NCBI GenBank assembly: GCA_050180895.1
Contig: JBFXDS010000009.1
Span: 62,001-126,000, forward strand
Source of the DNA: JBGPEQ01 sp050180895
GTDB taxonomy: Bacteria > Pseudomonadota > Alphaproteobacteria > Dongiales > Dongiaceae
Direction: 5' to 3'
Length of the DNA stretch: 64,000 nt
Positions within the stretch are counted from its first letter, which is position 1. Every line of letters begins with the position of its first letter. Both the position numbers and the translations under genes were made by a program. The notes beneath the pieces were generated by a model. It was not told the origin of the DNA. It saw only the letters and a list, made by a program, of their open reading frames with translations, and did no database searches. Positions 17,581-25,450 of the stretch are shown in pieces.

Positions 17581-18363
17581 CTACGACGTGCGGCCGGAGA
17601 TGTCGAAGTCGAAATACTTCTTGGCGATCTCGTTGTATTTGCCGTTCTCGAGCAGCGCGTCGATCGCCGCGTTCAGCTTGCCTTCGAGCTCGTCGTCCTC
17701 CTTGCGCAGCCCGCCGCCGACGCCGGCGCCGAAGATCGGATCGTCGGGAGCCTGCGCCTTCACCTCGTAGTCCTTCCCCTGGTCGGACTTGATGAAGGCA
17801 TCGAGGGCGATAGCATCGGCCAGCAGCACGTCGACGCGCCCGGCGACGAGGTCGGCATTGGCGTTGTCCTGGGTGTCGTAGATCTTCACCTCGGCGACGT
17901 CGCCATACTCCTTGGTCGCGTAGTCGGCATGTGTCGTCGACGTCTGTACGCCGATGATCTTGCCCTTCAGCCCGTCCTTGCTGATCTGGATGTCGGAGCT
18001 CTTGGCAGCCACGAACACCGCCGGCGTGTCGTAGTACATCTCCGTGAAGTCGATGACCTGCTTGCGCTTGTCGGTGATCGACATCGACGACCAGATGACG
18101 TCGATCTTCTTCTCCTGCAACGACGGGATGATGCCGTCCCAGGCGACCTCTACGAGCTCGCACTTGAGCTTCGCCTCGGCGCAGACGGCGTCCATGAGAT
18201 CGATTTCGAAACCGACCCACTTGCCCGAGGCGTCCTTGCTGGAGAACGGCGGATAGGGCTCAGCGGCGACGCCGAACTTGACGGCGTCCTGCGCAATGGC
18301 AGCGACGCTGGAGAAGGCCAGCACGGCGCCGGCCAAGAGGGTTGCGATGAAACGTCTGTTCAT
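17581..18363 (-). CDS. Periplasmic amino-acid-type binding protein (cassette A, SBP family 3)
   Basis: 260 residues. A Sec signal peptide (NRRFIATLLAGAVLAFSSVAA) precedes the mature protein KFGVAAEPYPPFSSKDASG. It has the LAO/histidine-binding pattern GFEIDLMDAVCAEAKLKCE, WDGIIPSLQEKKIDVIWSSM and ITDKRKQVIDFTEMYYDTPA. These features point to basic amino acids or opines (HisJ/ArgT/OccT group). A paralogue lies at 20043-20834. Its leader and promoter elements are duplicated copies of those before the paralogue. Confidence 0.93.
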   Translation of the reverse strand: MNRRFIATLLAGAVLAFSSVAAIAQDAVKFGVAAEPYPPFSSKDASGKWVGFEIDLMDAVCAEAKLKCELVEVAWDGIIPSLQEKKIDVIWSSMSITDKRKQVIDFTEMYYDTPAVFVAAKSSDIQISKDGLKGKIIGVQTSTTHADYATKEYGDVAEVKIYDTQDNANADLVAGRVDVLLADAIALDAFIKSDQGKDYEVKAQAPDDPIFGAGVGGGLRKEDDELEGKLNAAIDALLENGKYNEIAKKYFDFDISGRTS

Positions 18364-18382
18364 GATCCTTCCCTGTGTTGTC

Positions 18383-18396
18383 GGCGATCGATCGCC
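18383..18396. promoter_or_regulatory. Leader palindrome of cassette A
   Basis: GGCGATCGATCGCC, a perfect palindrome 20 bases before the binding-protein ATG. A similar element (GGGCGATTGATCGCCC) stands at the same place before the paralogous gene at 20834. Conservation in both leaders suggests an operator or small RNA hairpin. Confidence 0.5.
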
Positions 18397-18474
18397 CGTT
18401 GTGTTTTGACGCGGATGCCGCGCCGCCGCCCGTCTCGGGACCGTGCCCGATCGGCGCCCGGCGGCGCGCCTCGT

Positions 18475-18515
18475 CTAGTAAGCCGCCGATGGATGTTGGA
18501 TGCAACCTCGATTTG
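18475..18515 (-). promoter_or_regulatory. Duplicated promoter-like element of cassette A
   Basis: On the minus strand the element has TTGCAT (18500-18505), an 18-base spacer and TTACTA (18476-18481), a plausible -35/-10 pair about 110-140 bases before the binding-protein gene. The same segment, with a few changes, occurs at 20940-20981 before the paralogous cassette, including the shared core CATCGGCGGC. Confidence 0.5.
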
Positions 18516-18541
18516 ACGCCGGCTCATGGACCCGGACTCCG

Positions 18542-19297
18542 CTAGCGAACGACGACGGTGGCGACCGCGATGGGTTGGGGCGCGCCGGGCTTGCCGGCCG
18601 CGCCGGGCCTGGGGCGCAGATGCGCGTTCCAGCGCCATTCCAGGCGGCCGAAGAGATAGAACAGGCTGTAGGAGATGGCGCAGTAGACGGCGCCGACGAA
18701 GATCCACACCGGATACGGGCGGAGCGTATCGGAGATGATGTCGCGCGCGGCGCCGGTGAGGTCGACCAGTGTGATCACGCTGACCAGCGAGGTCGCCTGG
18801 AAGAGGAACACGACTTCGTTGGTATAGGCCGGCAGGCCGATCCGGAAGGCCCGCGGCAGGACGACGCGACGCAACTGCAGCAGGCGCGACATGCCGAACG
18901 CCCTCGCCGCCTCGATCTCGCCGGTGGGCACGCCGAGAATGGCGCCGCGCAGGATCTCCGCCGTGTAGGCGGCCGTGTTGAGCGTCAATGTCAGCAGGGC
19001 GCAGAAGTAAGCCTCGCGGAAGAATCCGTCCCACAGTCCGAGGGCCCGGAACTGGGGCACGAACTGGCCGCTGCCGTAGTAGACGAGGAATAGCTGCACC
19101 AGCAGCGGCGAGCCGCGGAAGACGTACATGTAGGCGAAGACCGGCCAGCGGATGAGCGGGTTCCTCGACAGCCGCCCGAGCGCCAACGGAACCGCCAGCG
19201 CCAGCCCGATCGCAGAGCTGATCGCCGTCAGCTCCAGGGTCAGGACCGTGCCCCAGGTGAAGCGGCCGAGATTGTCGGTGATGACCGAGAGATCCAT
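18542..19297 (-). CDS. Polar amino-acid-type ABC transporter permease (cassette B, second permease)
   Basis: 251 residues from ATG at 19297 (MDLSVITDNLG), 4 bases after the stop of the partner permease; the longer frame to 19357 would overlap that gene deeply and is rejected. HisM-type motifs are FRGSPLLVQLFLVYYG and LRGAILGVPTGEIEAARAFG, with RRVVLPRAFRIGLP. It is paralogous to 15949-16680. A Gly/Pro/Ala-rich tail of about 25 residues ends the protein. Confidence 0.92.
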   Translation of the reverse strand: MDLSVITDNLGRFTWGTVLTLELTAISSAIGLALAVPLALGRLSRNPLIRWPVFAYMYVFRGSPLLVQLFLVYYGSGQFVPQFRALGLWDGFFREAYFCALLTLTLNTAAYTAEILRGAILGVPTGEIEAARAFGMSRLLQLRRVVLPRAFRIGLPAYTNEVVFLFQATSLVSVITLVDLTGAARDIISDTLRPYPVWIFVGAVYCAISYSLFYLFGRLEWRWNAHLRPRPGAAGKPGAPQPIAVATVVVR

Positions 19298-19301
19298 CGG
19301 C

Positions 19302-19994
19302 TCAGACCCGTCGAATGCCGCGATTGGCCCAGGCCTCGCCGCGCTGCAGGGCGGCAATCGACAGCGCCGTCATGGCGAGATAGATCACGAGAGCGCCGAA
19401 GTAGAACGTGAAGGGCATGCGGACCGCGCGGGCTGCCACGTCGGCCATGCGCATGAGCTCCGGTAGCTGGATAACGGACATGAGGGAGGTGGCCTTCATC
19501 AGCACCATCCAGACGTTGCCGAGTCCGGGGATGGCGAGCCGCATCATCTGGGGGAAGACCACGCGCATGAAGGCGAGGTTCCGGTTCATGCCGAACGCCT
19601 GCGCCGCCTCGATCTGGCCGCGATCGACCGCCAGGTAGGCGCCACGGAACACCTCCGTCGCGAAGGCGCCGTAGATCAGGCCGAGGGTGATCGTGCCGGC
19701 GCTGAAGGGATCGATGTCGACGAGCACCTCGGCGCCGGACAAGGCGGCGAGCAGCCGTTGCAGCACTTCGGTGATGCCGTAGTAGACGAGGAGGATTAGC
19801 ACCAGCTCCGGCACGCCGCGCACGATCGTCGTGTAGGTGTAGCCGATGCCGCGCGCGACCGGATTGCCCGACAGCTTGGCCCAGGCGCCTAGAAGGCCCA
19901 GCACGACGACCACGGGAATGCACGAGAGCCCGACGGCGAGGGTGACCTTGAGCCCCTCCCAGAAGACCCACTCGTAGCCTCTGAAGTCCAGCAT
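19302..19994 (-). CDS. Polar amino-acid-type ABC transporter permease (cassette B, first permease)
   Basis: 230 residues. HisQ-type features are VRGVPELVLILLVYYG, FRGAYLAVDRGQIEAAQAFG and RVVFPQMMRLAIPGLGNVW. It lies 48 bases downstream of the cassette B binding protein and precedes the second permease by 4 bases. It is the paralogue of 16691-17410, so the entire SBP-permease-permease unit is duplicated in tandem. Confidence 0.92.
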   Translation of the reverse strand: MLDFRGYEWVFWEGLKVTLAVGLSCIPVVVVLGLLGAWAKLSGNPVARGIGYTYTTIVRGVPELVLILLVYYGITEVLQRLLAALSGAEVLVDIDPFSAGTITLGLIYGAFATEVFRGAYLAVDRGQIEAAQAFGMNRNLAFMRVVFPQMMRLAIPGLGNVWMVLMKATSLMSVIQLPELMRMADVAARAVRMPFTFYFGALVIYLAMTALSIAALQRGEAWANRGIRRV

Positions 19995-20042
19995 CGCCGG
20001 GAGCCGCCGCCAGGCAGATCCGGGCGGCGGCGCCTGCGGTCG

Positions 20043-20834
20043 TTACATGGCGGGTTCGCCGTAGACGTCGAACTCGAAGTACTTGTCGTTGATCTTCTTG
20101 TAGGTGCCGTCGGAACGGATCTTTGCCAGCGCGGCGTTGAAGGCGTTCACGAGATCTGTCTCTCCCTTGCGGATCGCGATGCCGGCGCCTTCGCCGAAGA
20201 ACTTCTTGTCGGTGTAGTCAGGCCCGACGAATTCGCAGCAGGCACCCGCGTCGGTCTTCAGGAAGCCCTCGTCCAGCGCCACCGAATCCGCGAGCACGAG
20301 GTCGACGCGTCCGGAGACCAGATCGGCGTTGGCCTCGTCCTGCGTGGCGTAGGTCACGACCTCGGCCTTTGGGAACGTCGCACGCGCGAAGTCCTCATGA
20401 ATCGTCGAACCCTGCACGCCGATCTTCTTGCCCTCCAGGCTATCAGCGGTGAACTCGGAGATGCCGGCGCCCTTGGCGGCGATGAACTTGGCCGGCGTGT
20501 TGTAGTACTTATCGGTGAAGTCGACGACTTCCTTGCGCTTTTCGGTGATCGACATGGAGGCGATGATGGCATCGAACTTCTTCGCTTGTAGGGCGGGGAT
20601 GATCCCATCCCAGTCCTGGACCACGAACTCGCATTCGAAATTGGCGGCCGTGCACAATGCCTTGGCGATGTCCACGTCGAAGCCGACGAGCTCGCCGCTC
20701 GGGTCGATCGAGTTGAACGGGGGATAGGCGCCCTCCGTGCCGATCTTCACCTTCTTCATGTCCGCCGCGGCGGTGCCGGCGGCGACGGCCAGCGCGAGGC
20801 CGGCCAGCAGACTTCCGATGAGAGCTTTCTTCAT
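20043..20834 (-). CDS. Periplasmic amino-acid-type binding protein (cassette B, SBP family 3)
   Basis: 263 residues. The signal peptide is KKALIGSLLAGLALAVAAGTAAA. The mature part shows KIGTEGAYPPFNSIDPSGE, GFDVDIAKALCTAANFECE, WDGIIPALQAKKFDAIIASM and ITEKRKEVVDFTDKYYNTP, the LAO/HisJ group pattern. It is the head of cassette B and very similar in layout to 17581-18363. An adjacent Cys pair (GACCEF, near residue 184) is unusual. No ATPase gene follows in the cluster. Confidence 0.93.
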   Translation of the reverse strand: MKKALIGSLLAGLALAVAAGTAAADMKKVKIGTEGAYPPFNSIDPSGELVGFDVDIAKALCTAANFECEFVVQDWDGIIPALQAKKFDAIIASMSITEKRKEVVDFTDKYYNTPAKFIAAKGAGISEFTADSLEGKKIGVQGSTIHEDFARATFPKAEVVTYATQDEANADLVSGRVDLVLADSVALDEGFLKTDAGACCEFVGPDYTDKKFFGEGAGIAIRKGETDLVNAFNAALAKIRSDGTYKKINDKYFEFDVYGEPAM

Positions 20835-20854
20835 GACGCATCCCTGTGGTTGCT

Positions 20855-20870
20855 GGGCGATTGATCGCCC
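20855..20870. promoter_or_regulatory. Leader palindrome of cassette B
   Basis: GGGCGATTGATCGCCC (7-bp arms around TG), 21 bases before the binding-protein ATG. It is the counterpart of the palindrome at 18383-18396 in cassette A, with similar flanks (CCCTGTG on one side, CGTTGT on the other). Confidence 0.5.
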
Positions 20871-20939
20871 GTTGTCCCGTATTTGCCCAGTCGCCGGCTG
20901 CTTCGGGCCACGGCCGAACGTCCAGGCGCTGGGCTGTTC

Positions 20940-20981
20940 CTAGTAAAGCCGCCGATGGGTTGTGGATGCAACCCCGATTTG
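20940..20981 (-). promoter_or_regulatory. Duplicated promoter-like element of cassette B
   Basis: The minus strand carries TTGCAT (20966-20971), an 18-19-base spacer and TTTACTA (20941-20947). It matches the element at 18475-18515 upstream of cassette A, showing that the promoter was copied together with the genes. Confidence 0.5.
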
Positions 20982-21062
20982 GCGCGCGCCGGCACCGCGA
21001 CGCCGTGCCGACGGACACCGTCAAGCAATTGAATCCGTAGCGTAATCTCAGCCGGTCGCGCG

Positions 21063-21977
21063 TCAGAGCTGTCCGGTATTGAACGTGTCGCAGTCCTCGA
21101 TGGCGCCGCTTTGGAAGCCGCGCTGGAACCAGCGCATCCGCTGCTCGGAGCTGCCGTGTGTAAAGGAGTCCGGCACCACGTAGCCCTGCCCCTGGCGCTG
21201 CAGCCGATCGTCGCCGACGGCCGCGGCCGCGGCCAGCCCCTCTTCGAGGTCGCCGGCCTCGAGGATGCTGCGGGCGCGGTCGGCGTTGCGCGCCCAGACG
21301 CCGGCGAAGCAGTCGGCCTGCAATTCGATGCGGACGGAGAGCGCGTTAGCCTCGGTCGTCGACACGCGAGACCGCACCTGGTCGACCTTGTCCATGATGC
21401 CCAAGACGTTCTGGACATGGTGGCCGACTTCATGGGCGATGACATAGGCGGCGGCGAAATCGCCCGGCGCCTGGAACCGCCGCTCAAGCTCGTCGAGGAA
21501 CGATAGGTCGAGATAGACCTTGCGGTCACCAGGGCAATAGAACGGACCCATGGCCGATTGGGCGAAGCCGCAGGCGGAATTGACGGCACCGGAGAACAGC
21601 ACCAGCCGCGGCTCCTCGTAGGTCGCGCCGAGGTTGCGGAACTGCTCGCTCCAAGTGTCCTCGGTATCGGCCAGGACGACGGACACGAACTCCTTCAGCT
21701 CTTCCTCGGCGGCGCCGGTCGGCGCCGGCGGCACATAGGTCGAGCCGCCACCGGTCGTGTCCTGCAGCAGCTGCGAGGGGTCGAAGCCGAGAAGCAGCGC
21801 GATGACGATGACGGCGATCAGTCCGAAGCCGCCGATTCCCGCGCGCCGCGCGCCTGGCATGCCGGCGCCCCCCGGGAACCGCATCCCACCCGGCATTCGC
21901 ATGCCACCGCCCAGGCCGTCTCCGGCCCCGCGACGATCCTCAATATTGCTGCTGCGTCGACCGCCTCGCCAGCGCAT
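21063..21977 (-). CDS. Neutral zinc metallopeptidase (YpfJ family)
   Basis: 304 residues. The N-terminus (MRWRGGRRSSNIEDRRG) and the following Gly/Met/Pro-rich stretch with a single membrane segment (GFGLIAVIVIALLLGF, about residues 50-65) are typical of this family. The zinc-binding HExxH motif is HEVGH at residues 182-186, preceded by AAAYVIA. Other family blocks are ACGFAQSAMGPFYCPGD and the C-terminal HGSSEQRMRWFQRGF. The function of these inner-membrane peptidases is not known. It lies 228 bases from cassette B and ends 57 bases before the GlxA-type gene on the same strand. Confidence 0.93.
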   Translation of the reverse strand: MRWRGGRRSSNIEDRRGAGDGLGGGMRMPGGMRFPGGAGMPGARRAGIGGFGLIAVIVIALLLGFDPSQLLQDTTGGGSTYVPPAPTGAAEEELKEFVSVVLADTEDTWSEQFRNLGATYEEPRLVLFSGAVNSACGFAQSAMGPFYCPGDRKVYLDLSFLDELERRFQAPGDFAAAYVIAHEVGHHVQNVLGIMDKVDQVRSRVSTTEANALSVRIELQADCFAGVWARNADRARSILEAGDLEEGLAAAAAVGDDRLQRQGQGYVVPDSFTHGSSEQRMRWFQRGFQSGAIEDCDTFNTGQL

Positions 21978-22033
21978 CTTTGCACTCCTTTCGGGTCGGG
22001 TTGAGGACCCCTACATCTCTTTCAGGTCGGCGT

Positions 22034-23065
22034 TCAAGTGACCAATTGCTGCTCCAGCTCCGGACGGAAGCGGCGCAGCTGCTCGCGGGTGAATTGCTGG
22101 CGGAAATCGCGCGGCGACAGGCCGAAATGGGCGCGGAAGCTGCGCGAGAACACCTCCGGACAGGAGAAGCCGCAGGACGCGGCGACGTCCTGGATCGGAA
22201 TGTCGCTGTAGAAGAGCGCGTTGCGGGCAGCCTGCAGGCGGACCTTCAGATAGTAGCGCATGGGCGATTCGCCGACGCGGTCGCGCAGGATGCGGCCGAG
22301 GGCGCGCACGGAAATGCCGGCTCGTTTGGCCAGCTGGCGCGCGGTCAGCGGCGTCTCCAGGTTCTCCTCCATCTCGTGCAGGATGCGGGTGAAGGGCGAG
22401 CGGCTGTCGCCGGAGATGTGCTGCGCCGACAAGCGCTGCGGTTCCGCGTCGCGCCGGATGCGCTGGCTGACGAAGCCATTGGCGACGATCTGCGCCAGCC
22501 CCGGGCCGTGGCGGCGAGCGATGAGGTGCAGCATGAGATCGAGCGTCGCAATGCCGCCGGCGCAGGTGATGCGGTCGCGATCGATGACGTAGAGCTGCTC
22601 GCTGACCTCGATATCCGGATAGTGGTCGCGGAACGTGGTCACGCCCTCCCAGTGCAGGCTGACGCGGTAGCCGTCGAGCAGGCCGGCCTCGGCCAGGGCG
22701 AAGGCGCCGGTGTCGATGGCGCCGAGCACGGCACCATGGCGGGCAAGCCGTCGCAGCCAGTTGAGCAGGCGCTTGCTCATGTGATGGGTCGGATGGTTGC
22801 AGGCGCAGACGAAGACCGTCGGGAACCATGGCACGTCGGCGATCGCCGCCTCGACCGGCACGGCCATGCCGTTACCGGCCTTCACCGGGCGGCCGTCGAC
22901 CGAGAAGAGATGCCAGCTATAGAGCTTGCGGCCCTTGTTCTGGTTGGCGACGCGCAGCGCCTCGATGGCGGGAATGAGTGCGTAGAGCGGAAACTCCGGC
23001 AGCAGGACGAAGCCGTAGCGCACGATCTCGGACTCGGTCTGCGGCGGGGGAAGCGCGGTTGCCAT
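22034..23065 (-). CDS. GlxA-family AraC-type regulator with DJ-1/PfpI-like domain
   Basis: 343 residues from ATG at 23065 (MATALPPPQ); the frame extends to 23188 but would overlap the divergent gene start. Residues about 15-180 form a DJ-1/PfpI-like amidotransferase fold (YGFVLLPEFPLYALIPAIEAL, GAIDTGAFALAEAGLLDG). The C-terminal ~130 residues are an AraC DNA-binding domain (RQLAKRAGISVRALGRILRDR and VAASCGFSCPEVFSRSFRAHF). It is divergent from the DHDPS-family gene with a 121-base gap, so it probably controls that operon, as GlxA-type regulators often control neighbouring catabolic genes. Confidence 0.92.
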   Translation of the reverse strand: MATALPPPQTESEIVRYGFVLLPEFPLYALIPAIEALRVANQNKGRKLYSWHLFSVDGRPVKAGNGMAVPVEAAIADVPWFPTVFVCACNHPTHHMSKRLLNWLRRLARHGAVLGAIDTGAFALAEAGLLDGYRVSLHWEGVTTFRDHYPDIEVSEQLYVIDRDRITCAGGIATLDLMLHLIARRHGPGLAQIVANGFVSQRIRRDAEPQRLSAQHISGDSRSPFTRILHEMEENLETPLTARQLAKRAGISVRALGRILRDRVGESPMRYYLKVRLQAARNALFYSDIPIQDVAASCGFSCPEVFSRSFRAHFGLSPRDFRQQFTREQLRRFRPELEQQLVT

Positions 23066-23186
23066 TCGTCGTCGCTGGGTCTGGGCTTGACGGGAATCGT
23101 CAAGTTTCCGAGCCGCAGAGTCAACTGTCGTCGCAGGCGCCCCGTGATAATTCCGGCCCCGGCGTCGGGCAGAAAGGAACGGGTTC

Positions 23187-24137
23187 ATGGATTTCGAACG
23201 GGCGAAGAAACGGCTCGAGGGCTGCTACATCACCGTGCCCACCATGTTCCGCGACCCCGACCTTGAGCTGGACCTGGCGGCGACTCGGCGCAACGTGCGC
23301 TTCCTGACCGACAACGGCATCACGGAACGGTATGGCACGCTGCTGGCCGGCGGCGCCGCCGGCGATTTCTCCGCCATGACCTTCGACGAGCGGGTCCAGG
23401 TGGCCGAGGCGGTGGTCGCGGAGGCCGCGGGCCGGCTGCCGGTCGCCATGGGTGCGCAGACGACCAATACGCGCGAGTTGCAGCGCATCGCCAAGGCCGC
23501 GGCGCGGCTGGGCGCGGAGTATATACAGGTCTCCTGCCCTTTCTACTTCACCCATACCGAGGAGGACTTCTTCGAGTATGTCGCCGCGGCCGCGGCCGCG
23601 GCCGACATCGGCATCATCATCTACAACACCTTCTGGACCAGCGCCGCCGTCTCCTTCCGGACCGTCGAACGGCTGTGCGAGATCCCCAACGTCGTCGGCC
23701 TGAAATGGGCGACCCCGCGCACCGACGCCATGGAGTTCGAGGACGTCGTCAGCCATTTCAGCAGCCGGCTTACCATCATCGACAACCACCTGCTGTTCGC
23801 CCTCAGCCACATGCTGGGCGCCCGCGCCTTCGAGGTGCATCTCGCCAACTACTGGCCGGAGTGGGGCATCAAGCTCATCGACGATCTCGCAGCCGGCCGG
23901 CATGCGGAGGTGCAGCGGGCGCTCGTGCGCGAGGCCATGCCCTTCTACAAGCTATGGGTCGAAATCGAGAAAACCTACACGTCCGGCGACGGTTATCTCG
24001 ACAAGCTCTGCATGGAGCTTGTCGGCCTTGACAGCAGCCGCTGCCGCCCGCCGACCCGAGACATCCGCGAGAAATACCACGAGCGCTGCCGGCAGATGCT
24101 GCTCAAGACCGGCGTACCCCGGGTCCGGCCGCGCTGA
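23187..24137 (+). CDS. DHDPS/NAL-family lyase
   Basis: 316 residues. Tyr146 in IIIYNTFW and Lys173 in VGLKWATP are at the catalytic Tyr and Schiff-base positions of the DHDPS family, unlike the copy at 3657-4577, which lacks the Tyr. The substrate loop reads LLAGGAAGDFSAMTFDE, different from DapA (no GTTGE), so a role in lysine synthesis is unlikely. An AGAAAGGAAC Shine-Dalgarno precedes the ATG. It is followed by an Ldh-family dehydrogenase gene and is divergent from a GlxA-type regulator, which suggests a catabolic aldolase or dehydratase acting on a keto-acid. Confidence 0.88.
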   Translation: MDFERAKKRLEGCYITVPTMFRDPDLELDLAATRRNVRFLTDNGITERYGTLLAGGAAGDFSAMTFDERVQVAEAVVAEAAGRLPVAMGAQTTNTRELQRIAKAAARLGAEYIQVSCPFYFTHTEEDFFEYVAAAAAAADIGIIIYNTFWTSAAVSFRTVERLCEIPNVVGLKWATPRTDAMEFEDVVSHFSSRLTIIDNHLLFALSHMLGARAFEVHLANYWPEWGIKLIDDLAAGRHAEVQRALVREAMPFYKLWVEIEKTYTSGDGYLDKLCMELVGLDSSRCRPPTRDIREKYHERCRQMLLKTGVPRVRPR

Positions 24138-24244
24138 TCCGGCTGCGGCCCGGATGTTCCAACGCAACAGGGGACGTTGCGCATGGACATCGCCTTCGCC
24201 ATCATGATCGTGCTTGCGGCCCTCGCGCATGCTCCTGAGGTCGC

Positions 24245-24260
24245 TCCCGCCAACGCGGGA
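24245..24260. repeat. Short palindrome TCCCGC-CAAC-GCGGGA in intergenic gap
   Basis: A 6-bp stem with a 4-base loop in the 167-base gap between the DHDPS-family and Ldh-family genes. The flanks (GGTCG before, ATCCGG after) resemble the common CCCGC-CGCGGGAATCC class of bacterial intergenic repeats. A 31-codon frame spans it but shows no sign of being a gene. Confidence 0.4.
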
Positions 24261-24304
24261 ATCCGGCTCGGCCCGTGAACCGCCCCGCAACGCCAGGGAA
24301 CCCG

Positions 24305-25366
24305 ATGTCGACCGGACAACCCCGCTACCGCGCCGCTGACCTCGTCGCCTTCGCCGCCGGCCTGTTCGCCGCCGCCGGCTGCGACGGCGACAAGCCGCAG
24401 GTGATGGCGGAGCTGCTGGTCGAGGCGGACCTGATGGGCCACACCACCCACGGACTGCAGCTGACAGCACCCTATCTCGGCGAGATCGAGGCAGGCGGCA
24501 TGAAGACCAAGGGCGAGCCGACGGTCGTCAGCGACCGCGGCGCCGCGGTGACCTGGGACGGCGATACCCTGCCCGGCGTGTGGCTGACCGCCCGCGCCAT
24601 AGATCTCGGTATCGACCGCGCCCGCACGCACGGCCTGTGCGCCGTTGCCATCCGGCGCAGCCATCACATCGCCTGCCTGGCGGCCTTCCTGACGCGCGCC
24701 ACCGACCGCGGCATGATGGTGACGATCGCCAGCTCCGATCCGGCGGACGCCAGCGTCGCGCCGTTCGGCGGCCTGCGCGCGGTTTTCACGCCGGACCCGA
24801 TCGCGGTGGGCATCCCGACCGGCGGCGCGCCGATCCTCATCGACATGAGCGCGTCGATCACCACCAACGGCATGACCAACCGGCTGCGCAAGGAGGGCCG
24901 CCGCTATCCCGGCTCCTGGGCGATGACCAACAGGGGCGAGCCGACCGACGACCCGAACGCGCTGTTCACCGATCCGCCCGGCACGCTCCTGCCGAGCGGC
25001 GGCAAGGATCACGGCCACAAGGGCTACGGCCTGGCGCTGATGATCGAGGCGATGACGCAGGCGCTGTCGGGCCATGGCCGCTCCGACAAGCCGACCGGCT
25101 GGGGCGCCGGCGTGTTCCTGCAGCTCTTCGATCCCGCGGCCTTCGGCGGCAGCGCCGCCTTCCTCCGCGAAGCCGGCTGGATAGCCGATACCTGCCGCAG
25201 CAATCCGCCTGCGCCCGGCGTCAGCGCGGTGCGCTTGCCCGGCGAGCAGGCCCAGGCGCGCAAGCGCGCCGCGCTGAAGGACGGCGTCGCGCTCTATCCC
25301 GGGATCATGGACGCCCTGCGGCCTTGGGCGGAGAAAATGAACGTCGCACCGCCCAAGCCGCTGTAG
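24305..25366 (+). CDS. Ldh-family (YlbC/MdH type) NAD(P)-dependent oxidoreductase
   Basis: 353 residues from ATG at 24305 (MSTGQPRYRAADL). It belongs to the malate/L-lactate dehydrogenase-like family distinct from classic LDH. Blocks are ADLMGHTTHGLQL with the catalytic His in the family's GHxTHG pattern, AIRRSHHIACLA, ASITTNGMTNRLRKEG and GGKDHGHKGYGLALMIE. Family members reduce or oxidise 2-hydroxy acids such as ureidoglycolate, sulpholactate or 2,3-diketogulonate. It follows the DHDPS-family gene, so a keto-acid/hydroxy-acid interconversion in the same pathway is likely. Its TAG stop lies inside a palindromic repeat. Confidence 0.88.
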   Translation: MSTGQPRYRAADLVAFAAGLFAAAGCDGDKPQVMAELLVEADLMGHTTHGLQLTAPYLGEIEAGGMKTKGEPTVVSDRGAAVTWDGDTLPGVWLTARAIDLGIDRARTHGLCAVAIRRSHHIACLAAFLTRATDRGMMVTIASSDPADASVAPFGGLRAVFTPDPIAVGIPTGGAPILIDMSASITTNGMTNRLRKEGRRYPGSWAMTNRGEPTDDPNALFTDPPGTLLPSGGKDHGHKGYGLALMIEAMTQALSGHGRSDKPTGWGAGVFLQLFDPAAFGGSAAFLREAGWIADTCRSNPPAPGVSAVRLPGEQAQARKRAALKDGVALYPGIMDALRPWAEKMNVAPPKPL

Positions 25367-25450
25367 GGGCGAGCGGCGCTCGCCCGTATTGCCACAGACA
25401 CGATCGTCGCAGTCTGGAATGAGCATGGGCGAGCACCGCTCGCCCCTACG
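25362..25450. repeat. Bipartite GTAGGGGCG-class palindrome between convergent genes, copy 2
   Basis: Two hairpins face each other: GGGCGAGC-GGC-GCTCGCCC (25367-25385) and GGGCGAGC-ACC-GCTCGCCC (25428-25446 region), about 40 bases apart. The outer ends TGTAGGGG and CCCCTACG mirror each other. The element supplies the TAG stop of the Ldh gene (25364-25366, plus) and the TAG stop of the Asp-box protein gene (25446-25448, minus). It may serve as a bidirectional terminator. Confidence 0.75.

Noticed and set aside
23187..24137. Assignment as DapA (lysine biosynthesis)
   Set aside because: The substrate loop and the neighbours (GlxA regulator, Ldh) do not fit DapA, although the catalytic Tyr and Lys are present.
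24184..24279. A 31-codon frame in the gap before the Ldh gene
   Set aside because: It spans a short palindrome and has no recognisable features; probably chance.
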